A stretch of 64,000 bases of DNA from Sphingomonas sp. ERG5 (GTDB lineage Bacteria > Pseudomonadota > Alphaproteobacteria > Sphingomonadales > Sphingomonadaceae). Positions within the stretch are counted from its first letter, which is position 1. Each line of letters opens with the position of its first letter. The position numbers and the translations under genes were made by a program. Shown here one piece after another: positions 51,812 through 60,850 of this stretch. Under the pieces are notes generated by a model. The model had not been told where the DNA came from. It ran no database searches and saw nothing but the letters and a program-made list of their open reading frames with translations. The DNA is taken from NCBI RefSeq assembly GCF_000803065.1, contig NZ_JSXI01000029.1:62001-126000 (forward strand), in the 5' to 3' direction.

Positions 51812-53680
51812 ATGCAGTCTTCGCGCAAGATCGGGTCGTTCGCGCTTGCGCCGGACGAAGAGATTCTCGTTGCCGGCACCATGGGTGGTGACGTCATCGT
51901 CATCCGGGTCGATGATTTCGCCGTGCTCGAACGGCAACACGCACATGGCGGCGCGATTGAAGTCATCGCGGCGCATCCGACGCGGCCTTATTTCGCGGCC
52001 ATGTCGATGGACCGCAGCGTCAGCATTTTCGAGCGCCAGGGCAGTTCGCTCCGGTTGCTCGATCGGTTCGTGTTCCGCGACGTGCCGTGCCGCAACGACG
52101 CCACGCCGGTACCGTTTGCGCACTCGCTCAGCCAGGCACTGACCTTCCACCCGCGTGAGAAGCGGCTTGCGGTGCGCAGCGGCAATGCCGGCGTGCTCGA
52201 ACTCGATTTTCCCGATGATCGCCTGACCATTCGGCACTGCACCCGCTTCCACCATGATATCGATCTGGTGACCTTGCGTTACGTCGATGATGATGGCTCG
52301 CTGATCAGCGCTGCGGGCGGCCATGCCGTGTTGTCGCGCGACGGTGTCGAACTGCGTTCCTGGAATCTGGGCAATTTCAACCTTCACTGGTTCGAACCGC
52401 TCGGCGACGACGAATATCTCATCGCCTGTGACGAACTCTATGTCATCCGCATCGATATCCGCGGCCGGACGGAACCGTTGCGCGGCCATCGCCTCACGCG
52501 TGACGATCTCGAACATGTCACCTATAATTCAGTCTCGCGGCGGGCGTTCGCCGCCGGCTTTGACGGCACGGTCTATGAGATCGATCCGAAGACCTGCGAC
52601 TATAAGCGCCTCGCCTGGCGGGCGCCGTACAAGATGCGCTGGATCAGGACGCTTGAGCGCGCGCCCGATACGCTGATCGCGCATTGCTTCAATGGCGGCC
52701 TGTACAAGGTCGATCTCGCCACCCAGGGCATCGTCGCCAGCATCAAGGAGACACCCAACACCGTCTGGACCTGTCTGCGCGATGGCGACACGTTGTACTT
52801 CGCGGGCGAGGGCGACAGCATCGGCCGCATCGACCTTGGTGAACCGGATCCGGTTACCGGTCTGGTCGGGAGCACGCCCGGCGCGCCGGTCGCCAAGCCA
52901 CCGTCCAATGGCAGCACCTATACCAAGCGCATGGTGATGGGCTCGGCAGGCCTGTTGCTGGCGCAGAAGAATGGCCAGCTGATCGAACTGGGGCAGGGTG
53001 GGGCGCGGCAGGTGTGCGATGTGGGCGAGGAACTGCGCGATCTCGCGGCAGTGCCGGGCCGGCCCGTCGCTTATGTCTGCACCGAACGCGGCTGCGTCTA
53101 CAAGATCGACACGGTGAGCGGCGATATCGTCAAGGCCTATCAGAACCAGCTTCGCGAGCCGATCTGGTCGCTCGCATATCATCCGGGGCGCGATGTACTC
53201 GCCTTTGCCGAACGTCGCGGCGACATCATGCTGTGCGATGGCGATCTCAAGCCTCTGTTGTCCTTCGGTCCGACCTCGCGTCCCAAGCGCATGAAATGGT
53301 GCGATGACACGCTGATCTATGTCGACACCTGCGAACTGCGCCGGTTCGACCTGCTGACGCAGCATGTCAGCGACTATGTCGACAATTGCGGCAACACGAT
53401 CGAGGATTTCATCTGGGACGAATCGCGCCGCTATCTCGCTTTGGTCAATTATCGCACCGAACTGGTGCTGTGCGATTTCGCCAGCGGCGCGAAACTCTCG
53501 GTCGTTCCCGACCAGTCCGATTTCTCCAAGGGGCTGGTGTGGATGACCCGGCCGGACGGTTATCCATTCGACCTCGCGACTTTCGGGCGCTCGGGCACGG
53601 CGCACCGCTTTCGCATTCACAATGAGCGGTGCATGGCATTGGGGCCGATCGCGCCTGCGCTTATCCCAGCGCTTATCTGA
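51812..53680 (+). CDS. Cytoplasmic WD40-like beta-propeller protein 1
   Basis: 622 aa, no signal peptide or membrane segment. Repeated beta-blade phrases run through the whole chain: LAPDEEILVAGTMGGDVIVI, LTFHPREKRLAVRSGNAGVL, VSRRAFAAGFDGTVYEIDP, LAYHPGRDVLAFAERRGDIM and FIWDESRRYLALVNYRTELV. The length suits two seven-bladed propellers. No catalytic motif is visible, so a scaffold or binding role is likely. It is downstream of the small ORF and upstream of the FMN reductase, 11 bases apart. The second WD40 protein at 54321-56045 has more canonical WD repeats. The two could form a platform for the modifying enzymes. Confidence 0.75.
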   Translation: MQSSRKIGSFALAPDEEILVAGTMGGDVIVIRVDDFAVLERQHAHGGAIEVIAAHPTRPYFAAMSMDRSVSIFERQGSSLRLLDRFVFRDVPCRNDATPVPFAHSLSQALTFHPREKRLAVRSGNAGVLELDFPDDRLTIRHCTRFHHDIDLVTLRYVDDDGSLISAAGGHAVLSRDGVELRSWNLGNFNLHWFEPLGDDEYLIACDELYVIRIDIRGRTEPLRGHRLTRDDLEHVTYNSVSRRAFAAGFDGTVYEIDPKTCDYKRLAWRAPYKMRWIRTLERAPDTLIAHCFNGGLYKVDLATQGIVASIKETPNTVWTCLRDGDTLYFAGEGDSIGRIDLGEPDPVTGLVGSTPGAPVAKPPSNGSTYTKRMVMGSAGLLLAQKNGQLIELGQGGARQVCDVGEELRDLAAVPGRPVAYVCTERGCVYKIDTVSGDIVKAYQNQLREPIWSLAYHPGRDVLAFAERRGDIMLCDGDLKPLLSFGPTSRPKRMKWCDDTLIYVDTCELRRFDLLTQHVSDYVDNCGNTIEDFIWDESRRYLALVNYRTELVLCDFASGAKLSVVPDQSDFSKGLVWMTRPDGYPFDLATFGRSGTAHRFRIHNERCMALGPIAPALIPALI

Positions 53681-53691
53681 GTATCGATGTC

Positions 53692-54288
53692 ATGATCACC
53701 ATCATCACCGGCAGTCAGCGGCCACGGTCGCAATCGGCCAAGGTCGCCGCCTTTATCCAGGCTCTGCTCGAACGTCGCACCGTCGGCGCGCATGCGGTCA
53801 CGCTTGAAACCGGCCTGTTACCGCTCTGGACTGACGACCCCGATGCTCAGGTGGCGCAGGCCGCGGCCTGGGCGCCGATCGCGGACATGATCCGCGCGTC
53901 CGACGCGCTGGTGCTGGTCGCGCCCGAATGGAACGGCATGGCGCCGCCCGCGCTGAAGAATTTCTTCCTCTATTGCACCAGCCACGAACTGGCCGACCGG
54001 CCGGCGCTGATCATCGGCCTGTCATCGGGCCATGGCGGGTCGTCGCCGGCGTCGGAACTGCGGCTGAGCAGCTATCGTGATACGCAGATCTGCTACATTC
54101 CGGAACAAGTGATCGTGCGCCGCGTCACCGAAGTCCTCAACGACCCCGAACCGGTGTCGGAGGACGATGCCTATATTCGCTTCCGGCTCGACTATGCACT
54201 CGGCATCCTGATCGAATATGGCGCGGCGCTGGCACAGGTGCGCAGCAGCGGCGCGCGCAATTTCGAGCTGATTCCCTACGGAATGTGA
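53692..54288 (+). CDS. NAD(P)H-dependent FMN reductase (flavodoxin-like fold)
   Basis: 198 aa. ITIITGSQRPRSQSAKVAAF is the flavin-phosphate-binding start of the NADPH-dependent FMN reductase family, and LVLVAPEWNGMAPPALKNFF contains the PEYN-like flavin loop (here PEWNGM). IGLSSGHGGSSPASELRLS is the third flavin loop. The frame is open further upstream, but ATG 53692 gives the family N-terminus. It probably supplies reduced flavin or reduces a quinone or azo-type substrate. It is the third gene of the rightward operon and ends facing the WD40-2 gene. Confidence 0.86.
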   Translation: MITIITGSQRPRSQSAKVAAFIQALLERRTVGAHAVTLETGLLPLWTDDPDAQVAQAAAWAPIADMIRASDALVLVAPEWNGMAPPALKNFFLYCTSHELADRPALIIGLSSGHGGSSPASELRLSSYRDTQICYIPEQVIVRRVTEVLNDPEPVSEDDAYIRFRLDYALGILIEYGAALAQVRSSGARNFELIPYGM

Positions 54289-54320
54289 GGGGCGTATCGG
54301 CCGGATTCGCTCGGCCTGGA

Positions 54321-56045
54321 TCAGCCGCTCATCGGAATGCGGTAATAATTCCCGTCATAGGATGTCGCGACGAACGCATTTCCGGCTTCGTCGGCGGCGA
54401 GCGAGGAAATGCCGAAACGGCTGATCTGCCGCACGATCGGCCAGTCGCCATTGGTCAGGTCATGGATCGCCACCTTGCCGTCATAGGAGCCGGTGGCGAT
54501 CGCGCGCGCACCCTCGAGCGTCGCGACGCATTTGATCGAATGGTCGTGCGGCGTCGCGATCGCGCGGCAGCCGGCATCGGTCCATAACCGCAGCTTGCGG
54601 TCGCGGCTGACGCTGACAAAACCGCCGCCGGGCAAACGGGCGGCGCCATTGGCGATCTTGTCATGTGCCTCGGGCAGGCGTTCGATCGCGTCCAGGCTGA
54701 GCGCATCGTGGCGCGCCATCGCGGCGGTCGCACAAACGCTGAACAGCGTGTGGCCGTCACATGCCACGCCTTTGACCGCATTGTCGTGCAGCGCGATCTC
54801 GCCCTCGAACCGGACGGTTCCATCATCCTCCAGCGCGAACACCAGCCCCTCGCCGGTATAGGCGCCGATGATCAGCCGCTCACCGCTCGCCACGCGCCAC
54901 GACGCCGCGCAATTGAGCGGCGAATGGTGCCGGTGCAGCACCTCACCGGAAATCGCGTCGAACAGGATGCCGAGCTGTCCGCCGGTCACCAGCCGCCCGG
55001 ACCAGCCATGGATGAAGTTGCACAGGCTGCCGAGCCGGGTCACCGCTTCGCCGTCGCGGCGCACCACGCCGGCATCGCCCACCGTCCAGACCGCGCCGTC
55101 ATGGACATGGCCGGCATTGATGCCGGGCGTGTCCTCGATCCGGTCGACCCGCCATTGGTCGGATGACGGGGAATATTCGGCATAGCTGCTGCCGAAGCTG
55201 CCGAACAACAGCCGGTCATGCGACGCGAAGGTTGCCGCGCGCAGCCAGATCATCGCCGGCACAGCGGATTGCTGCACCAGGCGCAGCGCGTCATCGCCCC
55301 CTGGTTCCCAGAGTTTGACGGTGCGATCATAGCTCGCGCTCATCAACCGTTGCGTCGCTTCGTCAAAAGCGAGGCGCTTGATCCCGGCATCATGACCCGG
55401 AGTCACTGACGCCCGTCCATCGCGGAGCACGATGATTTCGCCGCGATCATTGCCTGCGAACAACGTGCCCGCGCGCGTGATCACCACCGTGTCGGTTTCT
55501 CCCCCGAGCGAAAAACGCTCCAGCTCCACGCCGCTTACCACATCCCATCGGCGTACGGTGCCGTCATCGCTGCTCGAAACCAGCGCCTGACCATCGACAC
55601 GCCATTCGACCGACAAGACATCGGCTTCATGCCCCTTTATGCTGCGCAGCAAAGTGCCGGCGGTATCGAAGATGCGGATCAGGTGATCGCGCGACGCGGT
55701 CGCGACCAGACGCCCGTCGGGGCTCCAGCTTGCCATCTCCACATCGTCCGTATGTCCGCGCAGCACGGCAATCGGAGTCAGTCCACCGACCGACCAGATT
55801 CGCGCGGTATAATCGCTGCTCGCGCTGAGCAGTTGACGGCCATCGGGACTGAAGCGGCATTGATTGACCAGATGATCGTGCCAGGCATTGGCGAGCGGGC
55901 GGCCGTCGCGCGCATCCCATAATATCACCTGGCTGTCATAGCCGGCAGTGGCGACATAATGATCGCCGAATGCATCGATCCCGCTGATCGGCGAGCGATG
56001 GGCGATGTCGAAGGTCGCGGACGACAGGGCTTCGCGCTCGCTCAT
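54321..56045 (-). CDS. WD40-repeat beta-propeller protein 2
   Basis: 574 aa from ATG 56045, which overlaps the FGE-like stop (ATGA). At least seven canonical WD repeats are visible in the N-terminal half: ATAGYDSQVILWDARDG, LLSASSDYTARIWSVGG, VATASRDHLIRIFDTAG, LVSSSDDGTVRRWDVVSG, MSASYDRTVKLWEPGG. More divergent blades follow, with FVSVSRDRKLRLWTDAG and ATGSYDGKVAIHDLTNGDW near the end. No signal peptide, so cytoplasmic. Such repeats usually form protein-binding platforms. Coupled translation with the FGE-like protein suggests the two act together. Confidence 0.87.
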   Translation of the reverse strand: MSEREALSSATFDIAHRSPISGIDAFGDHYVATAGYDSQVILWDARDGRPLANAWHDHLVNQCRFSPDGRQLLSASSDYTARIWSVGGLTPIAVLRGHTDDVEMASWSPDGRLVATASRDHLIRIFDTAGTLLRSIKGHEADVLSVEWRVDGQALVSSSDDGTVRRWDVVSGVELERFSLGGETDTVVITRAGTLFAGNDRGEIIVLRDGRASVTPGHDAGIKRLAFDEATQRLMSASYDRTVKLWEPGGDDALRLVQQSAVPAMIWLRAATFASHDRLLFGSFGSSYAEYSPSSDQWRVDRIEDTPGINAGHVHDGAVWTVGDAGVVRRDGEAVTRLGSLCNFIHGWSGRLVTGGQLGILFDAISGEVLHRHHSPLNCAASWRVASGERLIIGAYTGEGLVFALEDDGTVRFEGEIALHDNAVKGVACDGHTLFSVCATAAMARHDALSLDAIERLPEAHDKIANGAARLPGGGFVSVSRDRKLRLWTDAGCRAIATPHDHSIKCVATLEGARAIATGSYDGKVAIHDLTNGDWPIVRQISRFGISSLAADEAGNAFVATSYDGNYYRIPMSG

Positions 56046-56833
56046 GCCACCACCACCCGAAAGCCGCGATAGCGGAATTGCGGTGCCGGATGCGGCCCAT
56101 GCCGGCGTGCGCACCGCGCCAGATCCCCGCCGAGCGCGAAGGATCCACCGCGCAGCGTGCGGTAGCGCGACCCGGCCGCGCTGCTGATATCATCGTCGAC
56201 CCGCGCGCCGCCGGGATAGGGGGCATAGAAGCTCGAGGTCCATTCCTCGACATTGCCGCCCATGTCGAACACGCCATAGCCCGACATGCCCTGGGGATAA
56301 TGGTTGACCGGCGTGGTCGTGCCGACTCCGCCTTCGATCGTGTTGCAGCGTGCGGGATCGAAGTTGTCGCCGAACGGATAGTCGGCATGGCCCGGGCCGC
56401 GCGCGGCGCATTCCCATTCGGCCTCGCTCGGCAAGCGGCAATTGGTCCCGGTCTCGTCACCCAGCCAGAGCGCATAGGCGAGCGCATCGTCATAATCGAC
56501 GCCCCAGACGGGGTGCCGGGCCGGGCCGCCGATCGCGATCGATTCCGGAATCGGGTGACCGGTCGCGGCGACGAAATCGGTATAGGCCTGATTGGTGACC
56601 GGGAAGCGGCCGATATGGAACGGCGCGATCCGAATGCCGTGCCGGGGATATTCCTTGCGGATCCAGTCGCGAAAGGCTGGCGCATAGCCGGGGTCGACCA
56701 GCCGGTCTCGCCAGGCGTCGACACAGGCATCTATTTCATCCAGCGTCGATCCGATTTCGACTTCGCCTCCGGGAATTGCGACAAGATCGAGCTCCCTGCA
56801 AGACGGCATTTCGCGCCAGTTCGGTTTCAACAT
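56042..56833 (-). CDS. FGE/SUMF1-family protein lacking the catalytic cysteine pair
   Basis: 263 aa from ATG 56833 (GGGGG close by); an in-frame ATG at 56929 would add 32 residues of non-family sequence. The SUMF1 fold is evident: VAIPGGEVEIGSTLDEIDAC, IAPFHIGRFPVTNQAYTDFV, CRLPSEAEWECAARG, GVFDMGGNVEEWTSS, TLRGGSFALGG and YRGFRVVVA. In true formylglycine-generating enzymes two Cys bind copper shortly after GGS; here that region reads GGSFALGGDLARCARR with one Cys (241) in the RCA-R position common to non-FGE relatives. No DinB iron-binding domain is present, unlike EgtB. It probably binds or modifies a partner other than sulfatases. Start confidence is moderate. Confidence 0.83.
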   Translation of the reverse strand: MLKPNWREMPSCRELDLVAIPGGEVEIGSTLDEIDACVDAWRDRLVDPGYAPAFRDWIRKEYPRHGIRIAPFHIGRFPVTNQAYTDFVAATGHPIPESIAIGGPARHPVWGVDYDDALAYALWLGDETGTNCRLPSEAEWECAARGPGHADYPFGDNFDPARCNTIEGGVGTTTPVNHYPQGMSGYGVFDMGGNVEEWTSSFYAPYPGGARVDDDISSAAGSRYRTLRGGSFALGGDLARCARRHGPHPAPQFRYRGFRVVVA

Positions 56834-57016
56834 TGCCCCCGATCGTGCCCAGTAACTTGATGTAATGATTTGTACTGAGTCGAAGGATAAGAGGTCGCAC
56901 TCTTCCAGGTCCAATTCTTTTGGAACCATAATAGATACGGTTTTGCGTAAACAGGCAGATGTGGAGCAACATCAGGGTTGCGTGAAATCACCTCTTCCCG
57001 TTTGCCCCAAGTCGAT

Positions 57017-57088
57017 CCCAGAAGCTGGCCCAGAAGCTGGCCCAGAAGCTGGCCCAGAAGCTGGCCTAGAAGCTGGCCTAGAAACTGG
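57017..57088. repeat. 12-bp tandem repeat, six copies, at the 3' end of the TonB receptor gene
   Basis: Units read CCCAGAAGCTGG four times, then CCTAGAAGCTGG and CCTAGAAACTGG on the top strand. In the receptor's reading frame each unit encodes Ala-Ser-Phe followed by either a TAG stop or TGG (Trp). The receptor uses the first TAG; the remaining units duplicate its terminal codons downstream. Confidence 0.9.
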
Positions 57089-59402
57089 CGCGCAACGTCG
57101 CGCCGATCGTACGCGGCGCGCCCAGTTGGCCGGCATAGGCAAAAGGCGAGGTGCCGACGATCGCGGTGGTCGACAGGTTCTGGAAATATTTCTTGTCGAA
57201 TGCATTGTTGATCCAGGCGGACAGATCGTAGCGGCCCTTGGCGAAGGTCGTGCCAATGCGGAAATTAGCCAGCGCATAGCTGTCGATCCGGCTATAGGGA
57301 CCGGCATCGGCGGTGCCGAAAGTGCTGGAACGATAACTGATCTGCGCCAGGGCATAGGGACGCAGGCCGTTCGCCAGTTCGACATGATAATCGACCGTCG
57401 CGTTGCCGACCCATTTGGGTGCCTGGAACAAGGGCTTGCCGGTCAGGTCGCAGATGCCGGTCACGCCGACCGGGCAGGGCGCGTTGGCGTATTTCGTATA
57501 GGTCGCGTCATTATATGACCCATTGGCGCTGAGCGTCAGCGTGTCGGTGGCGCGAAGCGACGCATCGACCTCCACACCACGCGACCGCACCTCGCCGACA
57601 TTGGCGAGATAGGAGCGATTGCCGTTGGTCGGGACGATATTGGCCTGCAGCCCCGACAAATTGGTCGAGAAGGCACTGAGGTTGAGTGTCAGGCGCCGGT
57701 CGAACAGCTGGCTCTTCAGCCCCAGCTCCCAGTTCCGGACCTTTTCCGGCGCCAGCACCAGCGGCGTGCCCGCCGACACCGCCGAATTCAGGTTCAGGCC
57801 CGATCCCTTGTAGCCGGTCGAATAGGAGGCATAGGTGAGCACGTCGTCGGCCAGCTTGTACGAGACGCTGGCCAGATACGACACATTGTCGTCAGTGACC
57901 GATACGTCATAGTGGAACGGGATAGAGGTCGGGACATAAGGCGTACCGAAGGTCGAGGTGTCCGATGTGCCCGAACGCTTGTCGTGCGTGTAACGAATGC
58001 CGCCGGTCACGGTGAGGCGGTCGGTGACCGCGAAATTGGCCTGGGCGAATGCCGCGACGCTGTCGACCGTCGTGTCGACATCGTCGAGATATTGCGATCC
58101 CGGTGCGATGTTGATCGCGGCTGCCGCCGGATTGGCGAGCCGGGCATAGGTCGTGTAAAACGCGCTGGCATCGGTGCCGAACTGGTTGAGGATGAAATGA
58201 TCCTTCAGCCGCTGGTGGAACAGATAAGCGCCCACCTGCCAGTTGAAGCGCCCAGGGCGCGACGCCAGCCGGATTTCCTGCGAATATTGATCGTCCTTGG
58301 TCTGCGCGACATTGACCTGGATGATATCGAGCGGCGTGCCGTCGCTGTCCTGCAACGGATTGAAATGCCAGTAGCGCCAGGCCGAGATCGAGGTCAGGCT
58401 GGCGAAACCGAGATCCCAGTCGGCCTGGAACGACACGCCCTTCTGGTCGGTCTTCATGTTCTGCGGTGAATTGTTGCGGGTGAAATCGAGGCTGCGCGCC
58501 GGGACATAGCCGAGCGCCGCGAGCGCCTGGAGCGTGCGCCCGGTGGTCGCGCTGAGGCTCGCGGGCAGCACCAGCTTGGTCGCGCTGACGCAGCAGCTGT
58601 CGTCCTCCATCGAATAATCGGCGATCAGCCGCAGCGTCAGGTTGGTCGCCGGGGTCGCCAGCAACTGGATGCGCCCGCCGGCGCGGCCCACGCTGTTGGC
58701 GCCGAGCCCGGTCTTGATATTGTCGAGCACACCGTCGCGGTGCGTGTTGAAGCCAGTGACGCGGAACGCCAGCAGCCCGTCGATGATCGGCCCGGTGATG
58801 CTGATGCGTTCCTGGTTGTAGCCGTAATTGCCCGCCGACAGTTCGGCGGTGCCGCCAAAGGTGAATTCGGGCTTGCGCGTGGTGATGTTGAGCACGCCGG
58901 CCGAATTGTTGCGGCCGAACAAAGTGCCTTGCGGACCGCGCAGCACTTCGACCCGATCGACATCGATCAGGTCGGACAGCGCCATGCCCGGGCGGCCGAG
59001 ATAGACATTGTCGATATAGACCCCGACTGAGGTGTCGAGACCGTCCGAGGCGGAGGAGACGCCGATGCCGCGAATGCCGATCGAGCTGTTGCGCGGGTTG
59101 GAATTATACGCGGTCAGGCTCGGCGTCTGGAACTGCACATCGGTCAGCGTATAGCCGCCGGTGCGTTCCAGCGCCGCGCCGGTCAGCACCGACAGCGCGA
59201 TCGGCACGTCCTGCGCGCGCTCCGACTGACGGCGCGCGGTAACGATGATCTCGGTGCCGGCGGCTTCGGTTGCCGCATCCGTATCCGCCGTCACCGCCGG
59301 GTCCGCATCGCGCACCGGGTCGCTGGCAAAGGCCGGCGCGGCGATCATTGCCATGCCCGTGACGCAGGACAGGAGCAGCGCGCGGCGATGGGATTTGTGC
59401 AT
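57078..59402 (-). CDS. TonB-dependent receptor (no STN domain)
   Basis: 774 aa from ATG 59402 (GAGG eight bases upstream). Signal peptide LLLSCVTGMAMIAAPAFAS; TonB-box region EIIVTARRQSERAQDVPIAL; plug at ~50-165 (DVQFQTPSLTAYNSNPRNSS, VEVLRGPQGTLFGRNNSAGV); barrel to the C-terminus GATLRASF, ending in Phe as needed for BAM insertion. The 'RGPQGTLFGRN' plug phrase marks the large sphingomonad receptor group with diverse organic ligands. It diverges from the aldo/keto reductase-TauD-ABC operon, so an organosulfur or sulfate-ester ligand is plausible (inference). Both gene ends carry short tandem repeats. Confidence 0.93.
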   Translation of the reverse strand: MHKSHRRALLLSCVTGMAMIAAPAFASDPVRDADPAVTADTDAATEAAGTEIIVTARRQSERAQDVPIALSVLTGAALERTGGYTLTDVQFQTPSLTAYNSNPRNSSIGIRGIGVSSASDGLDTSVGVYIDNVYLGRPGMALSDLIDVDRVEVLRGPQGTLFGRNNSAGVLNITTRKPEFTFGGTAELSAGNYGYNQERISITGPIIDGLLAFRVTGFNTHRDGVLDNIKTGLGANSVGRAGGRIQLLATPATNLTLRLIADYSMEDDSCCVSATKLVLPASLSATTGRTLQALAALGYVPARSLDFTRNNSPQNMKTDQKGVSFQADWDLGFASLTSISAWRYWHFNPLQDSDGTPLDIIQVNVAQTKDDQYSQEIRLASRPGRFNWQVGAYLFHQRLKDHFILNQFGTDASAFYTTYARLANPAAAAINIAPGSQYLDDVDTTVDSVAAFAQANFAVTDRLTVTGGIRYTHDKRSGTSDTSTFGTPYVPTSIPFHYDVSVTDDNVSYLASVSYKLADDVLTYASYSTGYKGSGLNLNSAVSAGTPLVLAPEKVRNWELGLKSQLFDRRLTLNLSAFSTNLSGLQANIVPTNGNRSYLANVGEVRSRGVEVDASLRATDTLTLSANGSYNDATYTKYANAPCPVGVTGICDLTGKPLFQAPKWVGNATVDYHVELANGLRPYALAQISYRSSTFGTADAGPYSRIDSYALANFRIGTTFAKGRYDLSAWINNAFDKKYFQNLSTTAIVGTSPFAYAGQLGAPRTIGATLRASF

Positions 59403-59848
59403 GACGATACCTCGACTTGGATTGATCTGGGACTTGGATTGATCCGGGACTTGGATTGATCTGGTGCGTTGGGCTGGCTGACATCCGCTCGTGGCGGCGG
59501 CCCGGTCAGTGCCGGACTGGTGCCGTTCCAATTCCTATCTAGTCAATCGGAATTAAGCCGTTTTTCCTCTTCTCAGGACGATAGATTTTCTGCGCCCGCG
59601 CCCATCTCGGCGGCATGATTTCGCTTTCATGTCTCGCTGATCATACAGATATTAAATGCAATTATCGGGCCACGTGGGATAATGGCCGCATGCGCCGTCA
59701 CCCTGCCCACGCTTGATCTTTAATTCCTATAAGATCAGTATGGATTCTGTCGATCGTGAAAGATTTTCTACGTTCGCCGACCGCGCCGATGGGCGCACCC
59801 TGAATGGGTTCGGACGTGCGGCGGGTCGCCGCAGCGAGGGAGTAAGCC
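59403..59848. promoter_or_regulatory. 446-bp divergent intergenic region
   Basis: No gene is supported. It holds three 17-bp tandem repeats in the receptor leader and two AT-rich stretches. AATTCCTAT occurs twice (59530-59538 and 59722-59730). The second copy is inside an inverted repeat TGATCTT (59714-59720) and AAGATCA (59731-59737), a candidate operator or promoter for the rightward operon. AGGGAG before 59849 is the ribosome-binding site of the aldo/keto reductase gene. Confidence 0.5.
59414..59464. repeat. 17-bp tandem repeat, three copies, in the receptor 5' leader
   Basis: The unit GACTTGGATTGATCTGG is repeated three times without gaps; the middle copy differs by one base (CCGG). It lies 12-62 bases upstream of the receptor ATG, so in the 5' untranslated region of its mRNA. 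It may be neutral slippage or may tune translation. Confidence 0.9.
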
Positions 59849-60808
59849 ATGCCGCAAATCGGAAGTTTCGAGGTCAGCCGCCAGGGGTTCGGCGCGATGG
59901 GATTGTCGCACAGCTATGGGCAGGCCGATGATGCAGCCTCGATCCGCACCATCCGCCGCGCGATCGATCTGGGCGTCACCTTTTTCGATACCGCGACCGG
60001 CTATGGCGATGGCCATAATGAGGCATTGCTCGGCCAGGCGATCGCGGTGCGGCGCGATGAATTGCTCATCGCCAGCAAATTCGTCCACCGCCCCAATGGC
60101 GGTGGCGCGGCGGTCGAGCCGGTGCGGCCACGCGACGCGGTCGAGGCCAGCCTGAAGCGCCTCGGCGTCGATCACATCGATCTCTATTATCTCCACCGCG
60201 TCGACCCCGATATCGCGATCGAGGAATCGATCGGCGAACTCGGTCGCCTGGTCGATGAAGGCAAGATCGGGGGCGTCGGCGTGTCGGAGGCAAGCGCGGA
60301 CGGCATCCGCCGCGGGCACGCCACCTATCCGCTCACCGCGCTGCAAAGCGAATACTCGTTATGGACGCGCGATGTGGAGGTGGAGATCCTGCCCACGGTG
60401 CGTGAGCTGGGCATCGGCTTCGTCGCCTATAGCCCGCTTGGCCGGGGCTTTCTTGCCGGGGCAGAAGTGACCGATCCCGAGGATCGCCGTCACCTGCATC
60501 CGCGTTTCCAGCCCGATGCGATCGCCGCCAACAGCCGCCGGCGTGACGTGATCAACCGCGTCGCCACGCAAATCGGCGCCACCCCCGCGCAAGTCAGCCT
60601 CGCCTGGGTGTTGTCGCGCGGCGTCGTGCCGATCCCGGGCACGCGCCACATTGCACATCTCGAAACGAACTGGGCGGCGAACGACCTGACGCTCGATGCC
60701 GATGCGCTCGCCGCGCTCGAGGCTGCCTTCCCGCGCGGCGCCACCGCTGGTGCGCGTTACCCGGCCGAGAGCCTCAGGCTCGTGCCGCCCGAGCCCGTTC
60801 CCGCCTGA
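59849..60808 (+). CDS. Aldo/keto reductase
   Basis: 319 aa (beta/alpha)8 barrel. FGAMGLSHSYG, FFDTATGYGDGHNEALLGQA with the catalytic Asp and Tyr, LIASKFVHRP with the Lys, and YYLHRVDPDI with the His form the AKR tetrad. GVVPIPGTRHIAHLETNWAA binds NADPH. This matches the AKR13/YajO-like subgroup, which reduces aldehydes or ketones in the cytoplasm. It is the first gene of an operon with a TauD-type dioxygenase and a sulfonate-type ABC importer; the aldehyde released by desulfonation would be a logical substrate. Confidence 0.9.
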   Translation: MPQIGSFEVSRQGFGAMGLSHSYGQADDAASIRTIRRAIDLGVTFFDTATGYGDGHNEALLGQAIAVRRDELLIASKFVHRPNGGGAAVEPVRPRDAVEASLKRLGVDHIDLYYLHRVDPDIAIEESIGELGRLVDEGKIGGVGVSEASADGIRRGHATYPLTALQSEYSLWTRDVEVEILPTVRELGIGFVAYSPLGRGFLAGAEVTDPEDRRHLHPRFQPDAIAANSRRRDVINRVATQIGATPAQVSLAWVLSRGVVPIPGTRHIAHLETNWAANDLTLDADALAALEAAFPRGATAGARYPAESLRLVPPEPVPA

Positions 60809-60850
60809 TCCGCTGGTTTCGACCCCCGCTTTTTTCCGAAAGGAACCGCC

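Noticed and set aside
56042..56833. FGE-like protein as activator of a sulfatase in the neighbouring organosulfur locus
   Set aside because: The catalytic cysteines are absent and no sulfatase gene is in the window.
57017..59464. Short tandem repeats as CRISPR-like arrays
   Set aside because: The units are contiguous without spacers and no cas gene is present.
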